Origin: Desulfovibrio inopinatus DSM 10711
GTDB lineage: Bacteria > Desulfobacterota > Desulfovibrionia > Desulfovibrionales > Desulfovibrionaceae
Direction of reading: 5' to 3'
NCBI RefSeq assembly: GCF_000429305.1
Contig: NZ_AUBP01000002.1
Coordinates: forward strand, 124,001 to 188,000
Length of the DNA stretch: 64,000 bases
Part shown: piece by piece, positions 8,294-16,870 of the stretch
Numbering within the stretch: the stretch's first letter is position 1
Layout: every line of letters starts with the position of its first letter
Made by a program: the position numbers and the translations under genes
Notes under the pieces: generated by a model
What the model saw: the letters and a program-made list of their open reading frames with translations, nothing else
The model's database searches: none
What the model was told of the DNA's origin: nothing

Positions 8294-9889
8294 CTAAAAG
8301 GTCCTGGCCCCAAGCCGAGAGTTATGCTGGCCAAATTTTTGCATTAGATTAGCAAGAATAGAATCTTTAAGCAGGTATCGTGTTTTAAAATTTTCTCTGT
8401 CGAATTCACGATGGATGTTTTTTAAATCAAAACAAAAAACGAAATAGGCTCCTTCTTCTATCAGTACCGGTGGTATTTTGTGGAATCTATCTTTTTCAAT
8501 TGCTCGAAAATATCTGAATGCTTTAGAGTAAGAGCTATATGGATGAATTTCTCCCCCCAGGAATAAGCTTGCGTCTGTATTTCCTTGAGCAATATCACAA
8601 GCAGGGGTAATGTTAATATATACTTTACAATTCTCTTTATTAGCTGAGCCGTTTTTTAAAGAAGAACTTTCTGTTAGGTTTTTATTTAAATACAGAAGTC
8701 CTGGTAAATTGTTTAGATCAGATACAACAGTATCAAAGAAAGATCGAAAGTTTAATTGTGCTATTATGTCGCACAAAGAAGTTTCAGTAGCGTTTGTAAC
8801 GCATGATTTGACTATTTTTTCCAATTCTTTTTCGATTTCATCTGGAAGCTTCTTGTTACACTTTTTAAGTGATCTAGAAAAATTTTTATAGTTAGTTTTG
8901 ACATGATTCTCTATATGTGACAATTTTTGCTCAATATTATTATCCAAATCATCAAATATTCCCGTTATTTTCTTTTGGCAAAAATGGCTTCTTAAGTAGT
9001 CATACAATAAACTTGACATATAACTAAAAGAGTATCGTGATAGAATATCACAAAAACCACCTTCTTGTCTTTTAGAAAAACCAAAATAAGAATATGTTGT
9101 GTGTTTGAGGATATTAAAAAATTCAGTTTCTAAAGGTGTGTTACTTTCTTTTGCAAGCATTTCTGCGTAGTGCTGCATGTCTTTATACGTTAATGCCGCA
9201 GAGTTTAAAACTTCCTCATTCCAGTGGGCAAAGAACTTTGCCATTTTGTCTGATTGTAATTGCTCATTAATTGTTTGGATCAGATTAGAGTAATCGCTAT
9301 TTTCCCAAAACGTAGCTTTTTTAATGTCAACAATAAACAAAGGCTTCGTGTTCTCTCCTAGTGCTTCGCTATAAAACATTTTTTTCATATATTCTAGAGT
9401 TGAATAAGCTTGTCCGTCTGGGTCCTCATGCGGGGACGTTGATTCTTTTGACCAGACGACTATGCCATAAGGCACTGTTTTGGGGCTCAGTTTTTTTTTA
9501 AGCAGATTCAAAGCATAGCTGACTTGATTTTTTACATTTTCCGCAGCAAATTCAAATCCAAAATCAATATCTAAAAAAATAAGATTATAGTTACATGTGG
9601 TTCCATCTGTCAGTGATGCTATTCTTGTATATGATAGTACTTCGTTGTTAAGTTGTTCATGAAATTTATCTAAAATGTTAACAAGTGTATCCTTCATATC
9701 CTCTTCTAATTCATCTAAAAATTTAAGATTTAAACTCTCTTTTAAAGAATCGTTGTCTGGATTGGGATTATAGTAGCTTGTAGAAACTCCATTAGAATTC
9801 AGCATTTGTATTAGACTTTTTACTTCCCCCCATTTATCATCAATAATAAGAGCTGATCTAACCCAGTTTGAAATATTAATACTGTTCAT
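8294..9889 (-). CDS. Receiver-like protein with uncharacterised C-terminal domain, partner of the GHKL kinase
   Basis: A 531-residue protein. Residues 1-200 read as a receiver-type fold: an acidic pair at Asp17-Asp18 after a hydrophobic strand, a candidate phosphoacceptor Asp107 in LIFLDIDF, Ser147 in VVWSKES, and Lys190 in IVDIKKATFW. The remaining 330 residues form a helical and mixed region I do not recognise; it may be the output domain. I chose the ATG at 9889, which lies one base after the upstream gene's stop with AAGAAGG before it. A longer frame from 9970 would overlap that gene. Co-translation with the GHKL protein and its place beside dndBCDE suggest a signalling pair attached to phosphorothioation. 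The receiver assignment is inferred from motif spacing, and the function is unknown. Confidence 0.7.
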   Translation of the reverse strand: MNSINISNWVRSALIIDDKWGEVKSLIQMLNSNGVSTSYYNPNPDNDSLKESLNLKFLDELEEDMKDTLVNILDKFHEQLNNEVLSYTRIASLTDGTTCNYNLIFLDIDFGFEFAAENVKNQVSYALNLLKKKLSPKTVPYGIVVWSKESTSPHEDPDGQAYSTLEYMKKMFYSEALGENTKPLFIVDIKKATFWENSDYSNLIQTINEQLQSDKMAKFFAHWNEEVLNSAALTYKDMQHYAEMLAKESNTPLETEFFNILKHTTYSYFGFSKRQEGGFCDILSRYSFSYMSSLLYDYLRSHFCQKKITGIFDDLDNNIEQKLSHIENHVKTNYKNFSRSLKKCNKKLPDEIEKELEKIVKSCVTNATETSLCDIIAQLNFRSFFDTVVSDLNNLPGLLYLNKNLTESSSLKNGSANKENCKVYINITPACDIAQGNTDASLFLGGEIHPYSSYSKAFRYFRAIEKDRFHKIPPVLIEEGAYFVFCFDLKNIHREFDRENFKTRYLLKDSILANLMQKFGQHNSRLGARTF

Positions 9890-9890
9890 T

Positions 9891-12104
9891 TTAATTAGCC
9901 TTCTTGAAATTAAGTGCGATAATTGCTCCTGATGCAAGTGTGTCATCAAGAAATTCAGATACATCATCAAAATCAGGAAAAGAAAGAGATCCTTGCATAC
10001 CTTCCATTAGTTCATGTGCGATATAGAGCCCGAGACCTGATCCTATAGAATACGGCTTTGTCGATACAAAGGGCTTCATAAGATACTTTGGATTAGCAGG
10101 GAATCCAGGGCCATTGTCGGCTATCAAAATTGTTACATAACCGTCTGAATATTGATCAGTAATGTAGACCCTGATAAGCTTATTTTTTTTCCTTGTATTA
10201 TTTATCCAATAAATAGAATTGTCGAATATGTTTAATAATACATTTGTTGCATGATTCATTGATGCGATGCATTTGGAGTTGGTATCGCTGTCCATAGTTA
10301 GTGTAATAGAATGATGAAGAACTCGGAGTTCAACAAATAGTAGGGCCTGTTCATATACAGACTCAATATTGTGTTTTTTTTTGTCTGTTTTTTTTATCAA
10401 GAAAGAAAATCTTTTTATCGTCGAATTCAAACGGCGAACAAGCATCTTTACCTTGTCCGAAGCAGGGGCACAACTAATCTGGTTGTTGAGTTCTTTAATC
10501 AATTTTTCAATTTCATGAACGACTGATGTGCTCAATAGACCCAATCCTGCACTGAGATAAAGTGTATCGACAATTTCTTTATATTCTTTCTCTATAGTAT
10601 ATATATGTTTCGTGAGGACTGCTTTGTGTTTTTTGTTTTCAATGTATTTTTCAATATAGTCTTGTGTCTCTTTAAGCAAAGCGATTACAGGTTCTGCCGT
10701 TTTTGAATAGTAAGAGGATAGTATGTCTTTGTCGATGTTTCTATAATTTAAAAAAGTGTGCTTTATAGCCCATTTCAAAGCATCAGTAAAAAGAAAATAT
10801 TCATAATTTTCAATAAATCCTTCGCGATTCGTTTTTTCAATTAATTTACCACTGTTTTTTCTATCTAGAAATACATATCCAACGACATGTTCATTTCTTA
10901 ACTGCTTTCCTATATTGCTCGTGCTGCTTAGTCCAAGCCAATCATTGCCTTTTTCTCCATAATCATAAACGCGCATTCCATTTCGATAGACACGAATACC
11001 AGCACTTTCCCTTAAATAGTCATCAACATCTCGACCAAGACCTGTCTCCCTTTTAATGGTAGCTGTTTTTTCAAAAGCATAAAGTTTGATATAGATATCC
11101 CCAATTTCTTTTTGAGGAAGCTCAATAACTTCAGATTTTTTAAATAGGCCCTCAGGAGTATTGCCTTCTTGTGGCTCATTCTCGCTAAATTGTTCTGCCT
11201 CTCGTTGTAGTAGGCGTTCATTGGCCTGAAGATCGATAATGGTTATAGATTTCTCGTCAAATTTTTCCTCAAGTTTACCAAGGGGGTGGAAGTAATACTG
11301 GAAGTCAAGGATTTGGTTGCCACTTAGGAACATATCACATTCGTAACAGGCTGATTCTTTTATTTCATTAAATGTTTTAAGGTTTTTAAAAACAGTACTA
11401 TTTCCTTCGGACTTTATTTTCACTCGAAATTGGTCACTAGTATTACTTTTATTTGCAAATTGAATAAGCTTCTGAACTTTAGTATTCTCTTTGAGGTTGC
11501 AGTCGCTTTGTGAAAATTCTACGTTAAGTGCAGTAAGAGCTCGATAAATATTTCTTAACTTTGTTTTGGACCATTCTCCTTTTATATTTTCGATTCTATA
11601 GGTGAGGCCTTTGGGCCTTGAAAATGGAGCTTTATTCTCTTCTATGTTGACATTAAAGTCATCAAATGACTGAGAATGTTTCAATTTTGTCCAGTCAATA
11701 TTGAAAGAGAGAGGGGCCGTGTGTTCTGTCTTTGTTTTAATGAATATTTTTTCACCTAATTTATGTACTCCAAATCGGCCTATTCCTTTTTCTCCAAGTG
11801 GTATTCGCTTCCCTAAGGTGGAGGCTACAACCTCATGCTTTTTATGATCAGTTCCAACGGTCAACCAATAGTTAACAATGTCTTCTCTCGTCATTCCATC
11901 GCCATCATCCCAAATTACTATTTTGAACGGTTTATAATTCGACTGATCCGATTCATCGAAGAAAAATTTAACAGTACAATTTTCAGCGTTTGCATCATAA
12001 GAGTTCTTCACAAGTTCCGTCAGAGCGATGATCTCATTCCGTATGAGACCATCACCAAAGTGAGCTAAAATTCTTGGCTTTATGGTGAAAGGACTTGTTG
12101 ACAT
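9891..12104 (-). CDS. Dual GHKL ATPase: Hsp90-type N terminus plus histidine-kinase-type C terminus
   Basis: A 737-residue protein with two separate GHKL ATP-binding sites. The N-terminal one is of the Hsp90/MutL/MORC kind: ELVKNSYDAN at residues 30-39, WDDGDGM near 65-71 and GEKGIGRFG near 104-112. The C-terminal one is histidine-kinase-like: NIFDNSIYW, ADNGPGF, a PFVSTK lid and GSGLGLYI. Before it lies an H-box-like helix SVVHEIEKL with His530 as the candidate phosphorylation site. No transmembrane segment is seen, so it should be cytoplasmic. It precedes the receiver-like gene by one base. The likely scheme, inferred, is that the N-terminal ATPase senses DNA or protein and the C-terminal kinase phosphorylates the partner. 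The gene is AT-rich like dnd and lies in the same island. Confidence 0.75.
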   Translation of the reverse strand: MSTSPFTIKPRILAHFGDGLIRNEIIALTELVKNSYDANAENCTVKFFFDESDQSNYKPFKIVIWDDGDGMTREDIVNYWLTVGTDHKKHEVVASTLGKRIPLGEKGIGRFGVHKLGEKIFIKTKTEHTAPLSFNIDWTKLKHSQSFDDFNVNIEENKAPFSRPKGLTYRIENIKGEWSKTKLRNIYRALTALNVEFSQSDCNLKENTKVQKLIQFANKSNTSDQFRVKIKSEGNSTVFKNLKTFNEIKESACYECDMFLSGNQILDFQYYFHPLGKLEEKFDEKSITIIDLQANERLLQREAEQFSENEPQEGNTPEGLFKKSEVIELPQKEIGDIYIKLYAFEKTATIKRETGLGRDVDDYLRESAGIRVYRNGMRVYDYGEKGNDWLGLSSTSNIGKQLRNEHVVGYVFLDRKNSGKLIEKTNREGFIENYEYFLFTDALKWAIKHTFLNYRNIDKDILSSYYSKTAEPVIALLKETQDYIEKYIENKKHKAVLTKHIYTIEKEYKEIVDTLYLSAGLGLLSTSVVHEIEKLIKELNNQISCAPASDKVKMLVRRLNSTIKRFSFLIKKTDKKKHNIESVYEQALLFVELRVLHHSITLTMDSDTNSKCIASMNHATNVLLNIFDNSIYWINNTRKKNKLIRVYITDQYSDGYVTILIADNGPGFPANPKYLMKPFVSTKPYSIGSGLGLYIAHELMEGMQGSLSFPDFDDVSEFLDDTLASGAIIALNFKKAN

Positions 12105-12398
12105 TGCTTACTCTAGGTCAAAGATGAACGTGTTTGGTGTATTTAATGTCCATATCACGAGTATTTTTAAAAGAGAATGATTAAATACTTAGGAGGGGCG
12201 GGTGTGTTGAAAGAAGTAGCTCTCAAAATCTGGACCAGCAGTTAAGGTAATGGCACTCGGTTGGAGAAGTGGCCTCTATTTGTTAGACAGTTCAGCGGCC
12301 TTGGCAAGGTGCATTCGTTCATGGATGTGCCGCTAAATCCTATTCCGGTACAGGCCAAATCAGCTACGGCCAGTAACGTCTTCTTTAGACAGCCTTCT

Positions 12399-13206
12399 TC
12401 AGACAAGAGTCATGTGTATCTCTTCCGGCGTACGGCCGTCCAGACTCGAATGCGGCCGATCACTGTTGTAGCTTTTGAACCAATCTCCAAGTACGGTGCG
12501 GGTCTGGCTGCCACTTTCCAGCTCGTGCAGATACACGCTCTCATACTTCACCGTCCGCCAAAGTCGTTCGATAAAAACATTATCCATCCATCGCCCCTTG
12601 CCGTCCATGGAGATGCTCACACCAGCGTCCTTGAGTGTTTGCGTGAAATCCAGGCTCGTAAACTGGCAGCCCTGGTCGGTGTTAAAGGTTTCGGGCGGCC
12701 AAACCTCGTCAAGGCATCCTCCAACGCGGCGATACAGAAGTCCGAGTCCAGCGTGTTGGAAAGCCGCCAGCTCAGCACGCGGCGGCAGAACCAGTCCATC
12801 ACGGCCACAAGGTAGAGAAAGCCGTGTCGCATCGGGATATAGGTGATGTCCGTGCACCAGACTTGGTTCGGTCTGTCGATCAGCAGGTCTCTCAGTAAGT
12901 AAGGATAAATTCGATGAGCCTGGTTTGGAGTTGTGATTCGCGGTTTGGGATAAATCGCAACAAGGCCCATGAGACGCATTAGACGGCACACCTGCTTGCG
13001 ACCAACACAGTAACCTTGGCGACGCAGCCAGCGCGCTATTTGGCGAGAGCCATAACTCGTCTTTTCAAAAATTGCTCGTCAATCAGACGCATGAGCCTGA
13101 GGTTGAAGGGCGACTCGCCTTTGCTTTCGTAATAATGTGTCGCTCGGGCGATAGGGAGCAGCTGGCATTGACGAGTGATGGAAAGCCGGTTGTCGGACTT
13201 GACCAT
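12399..13206 (-). pseudogene. IS3-family transposase orfB, frameshifted
   Basis: The DDE integrase-core transposase is spread over several frames. It starts at an ATG at 13206, preceded by GGAGG, with MVKSDNRLSITRQCQLLPIA. It shifts frame near 13075 into KTSYGSRQIARWLRRQGYCV and WCTDITYIP (first catalytic Asp). It shifts again near 12700 into NTDQGCQFTS (second Asp) and FIERLWRTVKYE (catalytic Glu). It ends with NSDRPHSSLDGRTPEE. All catalytic residues survive, but the reading frame does not, so this is a recent pseudogene. Confidence 0.88.
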
Positions 13207-13226
13207 ATTTTTCCTCCGGGTGTGGC

Positions 13227-13510
13227 TCAGCGACCGAAGGCCTTGGCTAAAATATCGCGTTCCACGGTAAGTTGGCCCATCTTGGCGTGGAGATCCCGGA
13301 TTTCGTCCTCGCGCTGTCTCGCCTTGCGGGCATGACCAGTGGCAAAAACTTCAACCGCTTCCTTGCGGATTTTGGCCGTCCACTGGGCAATCAGGTTGGC
13401 ATGTACGCCGTGCTTGGCCGAGAGCTGGGACACATGGTGAGTTCACCGGTCAACGCTTCGAGACCGACTTTGGCTTTGAACTCCGCGGAGTATTTCTTTC
13501 TCTTCGTCAT
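13227..13510 (-). pseudogene. IS3-family orfA, frameshifted
   Basis: The small helix-turn-helix component of the IS3 transposase. It begins MTKRKKYSAEFKAKVGLEAL at 13510, loses frame near 13433, and continues in another frame as SQLSAKHGVHANLIAQWTAK to a leucine-zipper-like DLHAKMGQLTVERDILAKAF. The break means no functional OrfA or OrfAB fusion from this copy. Confidence 0.85.
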
Positions 13511-13575
13511 AATTGTGGTCCCCTTTGATAGAGGAATACACCTTAGCACACTGTCTGAATTTGGGGGACCACTTC

Positions 13576-14046
13576 TCACAGTTGTATTCTTTTATATGTG
13601 TGATCACAAAAGCTATCACCCGTACCGATTTGATGAGCCCTTTCGAAAATCCATTTATCTGAGTTGTCATGAGCAATGGCCCAATCTCCCTCGCAAATAT
13701 ATGCACTCAGATTTGGAAAACCGAAGCTATTCAAGGCTTCACAGAAGGGGCAGTTTGAAATAAAAAGTTTAAATACATTGCTGTTCTCTTCAGAAACTTC
13801 AATGTCGTAAAAAAGTCTCCATAATTTGAAGTTCCTTTTCATTTTTTGGGGAAATGCATCAAATTCATTCGGGACACAAATTGTCGGTACCCAATATTTC
13901 AAAGTTTGTTTTGCAATTACTGTTACTATTGGTCCTATTTTTTCAATGGCTTTTTGTTGACTCATGAAAATGGAGAGAGTTTTTATCGCTATGACAAACG
14001 GGAGAACAACTATGATGCCAATCAGTTTTCGAAATATATTTTTCAT
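13576..14046 (-). CDS. L-2-amino-thiazoline-4-carboxylate hydrolase-like protein, 3' end cut by IS3
   Basis: A 156-residue protein with one N-terminal membrane helix (LIGIIVVLPFVIAI). Its C-terminal half resembles ATC-hydrolase-like proteins: NCPFCEALNSFG, ICEGDWAIA, and a terminal G-x-x-FCDHTYKR. I chose the ATG at 14046 because AGGGGG lies upstream. The TGA stop is made by the first bases of the IS3 left end, so a few native C-terminal residues are probably lost. The substrate is unknown; members of this family often sit beside defence or stress genes without proven activity. The gene may still produce a folded protein because the conserved C-terminal motif is retained. Confidence 0.6.
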   Translation of the reverse strand: MKNIFRKLIGIIVVLPFVIAIKTLSIFMSQQKAIEKIGPIVTVIAKQTLKYWVPTICVPNEFDAFPQKMKRNFKLWRLFYDIEVSEENSNVFKLFISNCPFCEALNSFGFPNLSAYICEGDWAIAHDNSDKWIFERAHQIGTGDSFCDHTYKRIQL

Positions 14047-14059
14047 CGAAATCCCCCTA

Positions 14060-14287
14060 AGCGTGTTTCTCAATTACCGCAACCAGATGAGACATGAAGC
14101 GAGAGTGACCATTCCCAAGAAAGTAATCTCCAATTTCTCGTAACGAGTAACGATCCATCTGATTTTTTTGAGTTTGCAAAAAAAGCACACTACGAGATGT
14201 TGTTCTTTGTAAATGTAATTCAACCAGCATCACGGCATTGCGCTTAAATCCCGCATCATATTTTCTACGAGAGTTACTCATCCACAT
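14060..14287 (-). pseudogene. Transposase scraps (IS5-like C terminus and IS3-like orfA N terminus)
   Basis: Two fragments are fused on the minus strand. Near 14060-14140, one frame reads RYEKLEITFLGMVTLAS, the end of an IS5/IS4-type transposase. Near 14220-14287, another reads MSNSRRKYDAGFKRNAVMLV, the start of an IS3-type orfA. Neither has the rest of its gene. They mark repeated insertion and deletion at this island edge. Confidence 0.6.
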
Positions 14288-14514
14288 CTCTTGTTTGCTC
14301 GTCAGGATAGTGGCTTAACTTCGTGTTCACAATTCTGTAGCAGGATCGCGTTCAGCCCTCTACCAAATAGGAGAAACATTTTGGGTTCGTAGACTGGATG
14401 TGGTTGTAAACAAAAACGTAATGATATACCCTTGGTAACATTGTTTTAAGTGGGTGGATTGTTCAGGTTAGATAAGGCTATACGTCAAAGAGATTTGAAA
14501 AAGGGAACTCCATT

Positions 14515-16383
14515 TTGTTTGTTTTAAAGAATTATGGCGATATGCCTAAGTTACCCTTATTATTCAGTGTTTTCGGAAAAATAGCAGTCTGGGGATTTAT
14601 TGCATTTGTTATCTTCTTGATTTCTTATATTACATATAAAAATTTGTATTTACCTCTTGATTATGATGAGGCGTATAATCTTCAGGTTGTCGATTCTTTC
14701 GCCCGTGGTGACGGCTACGCAAGTTATGGGGTCCTTCATGAAAATAGTCCCCAAGAATTTGATTCCAATGTTACGACTGGGCCGGTAATATTGGTACCAC
14801 TTGCAGCTGTCTGGGCTCTTACTGATGGAAGTATTTTGGCGGTTAGAACTTTTATGGCCAGCTTTTTATGGATTTACGCAGCTGGTCTTTTTTTGCTTCT
14901 TCGTCGATTACAGGGAGGAATGCTCCTCTGGTCGCTTTCGATTGCTGCACTGTTATGTATTCATAGCCTCCCTGTAGGGAAAGTCGAGGGTGAACTCCCA
15001 GCGGCAGCTGCGCTCATTTTAGCAGCTGCATTACTATCGAGAAAAAAAATATTATTGGCAGCGCTCGCTGTTGGGATTGCGATTCAAATCAAAATTATCT
15101 TTGGATTAGCTGGTGTTATTCTATTGTCAACGGTTTTTGTTTATTATGTTTTTTTACAATATAATCTCAGTATTAAACATATTGTATTTGCGCTCGCTCT
15201 AATATTAACTCCAACTCTTGCATTTGAATTTTTTCGGTATTGTTCGCTTCATGATATAAGGTCGTATTTATTCTCGATTGATGAATTTCGGTCCTTTTTA
15301 AGGATGCAAAATGTGAACAATACTGGAACATGGCTAGACCCTCAAGTCCTTGGGGTTAAAATTTCAGGGCTATATCAGTGTATTCCTTCTTATACATGGG
15401 GTGCCGCTGGATTAGCTACGATTGCCATACTTGTTTCCTCTAGCATTCAAATTACTAGAGTTTCGACGGTTCACGTCGATACATTGAGGCAAGATGTAAA
15501 CAAAAGCGATCCTTTTGTCCTTATTTTATCTGCTGTTTTGCTTATGGCTGGAGGCGCTATGCTATTAGGCTGGCTTACTCAATCTAAACAAGCAGCAGCA
15601 CGTCAAGCATTTCCGTTTTTATTTTTATTCATGCCTGCTCTTTTTATACTCGGAGCCTCATTTTTCATTAAACTCCGCGAAGACGGTAACAAAAAACAAT
15701 CTTTTGTTGGTACAATTTTTCTGCTTTCCATATTCATTTTATCTGTTGGTTCACTCGTTTCTGTATTGCAAGAGTCAATAAGCAGTGATTTTAAATTGAG
15801 AATAGATGAACAGCTTAAAGTTGTTTCTTCTCTAAAGAAAGCAGCACCGAAATCTCTTTTTGCTGATGGCTGGTGGCAGAATCCGGAATACCAATTGCTA
15901 ACAGGAATTCCTACAATTCCATTCAAGACCGGCGATTCACAAGTGCTTGTCGTTCAAGACTACCAAGTCCGCTTGCTTCATTCGGATTGGGATTCCTATA
16001 AACGCATGTGTTCTAACATCATATATTCTTCCCCATGGAACTTAGTGTGTTGGCTTCCTGACCGGAATTATAACGATGTCGACTTTAAAGTTCTTGATTG
16101 GGGACCACAAAATACAGAAGTGGGGAGTGTCCCCAACGAACAAGTTGATGGTGGGGCTGGCATTTGGATCAAAATACAGAAGCTTGATCCTCTTGAAATA
16201 GGAAATGTCAAAGTGTACTTTGGGGATACACCTTCTCGATCAACATATCAATCAGCAGATGGCGAACTCATTACTGCTTCCATTCCCCCTCGCCTGTTTG
16301 ATACTGTTGGTTCATACGAAATTACCGTGCAGCAAATGGCAACAAAACGCCATTACCATGTTGGCGTATTTACCGTAAAATAG
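14515..16383 (+). CDS. GT-C membrane glycosyltransferase (GT39/ArnT-like)
   Basis: A 622-residue polytopic protein, apparently a GT-C transferase that uses a polyprenyl-phosphate sugar on the periplasmic side. A first transmembrane helix (about 15-40) is followed by the acidic loop motif DYDEAYNL at residues 49-56, where GT-C enzymes keep their catalytic acid. About ten further hydrophobic helices follow to residue 430, then a soluble C-terminal domain of about 190 residues. I chose the TTG start because AAGGGA is eight bases upstream; an ATG at codon 10 is possible. It is followed by GtrA and a GT2 enzyme, the classic set for flipping and transferring a lipid-linked sugar. The acceptor glycan is unknown. 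Confidence 0.75.
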   Translation: MFVLKNYGDMPKLPLLFSVFGKIAVWGFIAFVIFLISYITYKNLYLPLDYDEAYNLQVVDSFARGDGYASYGVLHENSPQEFDSNVTTGPVILVPLAAVWALTDGSILAVRTFMASFLWIYAAGLFLLLRRLQGGMLLWSLSIAALLCIHSLPVGKVEGELPAAAALILAAALLSRKKILLAALAVGIAIQIKIIFGLAGVILLSTVFVYYVFLQYNLSIKHIVFALALILTPTLAFEFFRYCSLHDIRSYLFSIDEFRSFLRMQNVNNTGTWLDPQVLGVKISGLYQCIPSYTWGAAGLATIAILVSSSIQITRVSTVHVDTLRQDVNKSDPFVLILSAVLLMAGGAMLLGWLTQSKQAAARQAFPFLFLFMPALFILGASFFIKLREDGNKKQSFVGTIFLLSIFILSVGSLVSVLQESISSDFKLRIDEQLKVVSSLKKAAPKSLFADGWWQNPEYQLLTGIPTIPFKTGDSQVLVVQDYQVRLLHSDWDSYKRMCSNIIYSSPWNLVCWLPDRNYNDVDFKVLDWGPQNTEVGSVPNEQVDGGAGIWIKIQKLDPLEIGNVKVYFGDTPSRSTYQSADGELITASIPPRLFDTVGSYEITVQQMATKRHYHVGVFTVK

Positions 16384-16432
16384 GTTTTCATGTGCTATCC
16401 TCTCTCATCTTTTTAGGTTTATTAATATCGAA

Positions 16433-16867
16433 ATGAAGTTCTTTAATTCGTCATTGACTGCCCAAAAAGGGCAGACAGTATTTAACCGTTGGTTACTGCA
16501 AACGGTGGCTAAGGCTATTAGATATGGGGTTATCGGAGCAAGCTGTGCACTCATTGATTTAGGGCTCTTTGCATTTTTCGTGTCGGTGACTTCATTTTCG
16601 CCTGTAATAATTAATGTTTTCACTTACTTCATTGGTACTCTTCTTTCTTTTTACACCAATGCTCGTTTCACATTTTGCTGTAATGACAAGATGTTCCGTC
16701 GTGCCAGCCTGTTTTTCTTCGCTGCTGTCGTTGGACTGAGCCTATCTTCTTTTTTATTACATGCAGCACCATGGCTAGGAATAGGCGTTATAACAATGAA
16801 AATTATATCCATGATATTTGTGTTCGGGGTGCAATTTTCTTTCAATAACTTTGTAACTTTTGGTTAG
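16433..16867 (+). CDS. GtrA-family membrane protein (polyprenyl-sugar flippase)
   Basis: A 144-residue protein with four hydrophobic helices and the GtrA pattern RYGVIGASCALIDLGLFAFF near the N terminus, plus FNNFVTFG at the end. GtrA proteins are thought to flip undecaprenyl- or dolichyl-phosphate-linked sugars across the inner membrane. It lies between a GT-C transferase and a GT2 synthase, whose start is three bases after its stop. Together they form a plausible glycan-decoration cassette. Confidence 0.85.
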   Translation: MKFFNSSLTAQKGQTVFNRWLLQTVAKAIRYGVIGASCALIDLGLFAFFVSVTSFSPVIINVFTYFIGTLLSFYTNARFTFCCNDKMFRRASLFFFAAVVGLSLSSFLLHAAPWLGIGVITMKIISMIFVFGVQFSFNNFVTFG

Positions 16868-16870
16868 CAT

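Larger units (their letters stand above)
12262..13578 (-). mobile_element. Decayed IS3-family insertion sequence
   Basis: About 1.3 kb bounded by imperfect terminal repeats. The outer sequence reads TGAGAAGTGGTCCC on the minus strand at 13578 and TGGAGAAGTGGCCTC on the plus strand at 12262, with a shared AGACAGT further in. It carries orfA and orfB on the minus strand, both frameshifted, so the copy cannot move itself. I see no matching short duplications at the flanks. Its left end supplies the stop codon of the neighbouring ATC-hydrolase-like gene. Confidence 0.85.
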
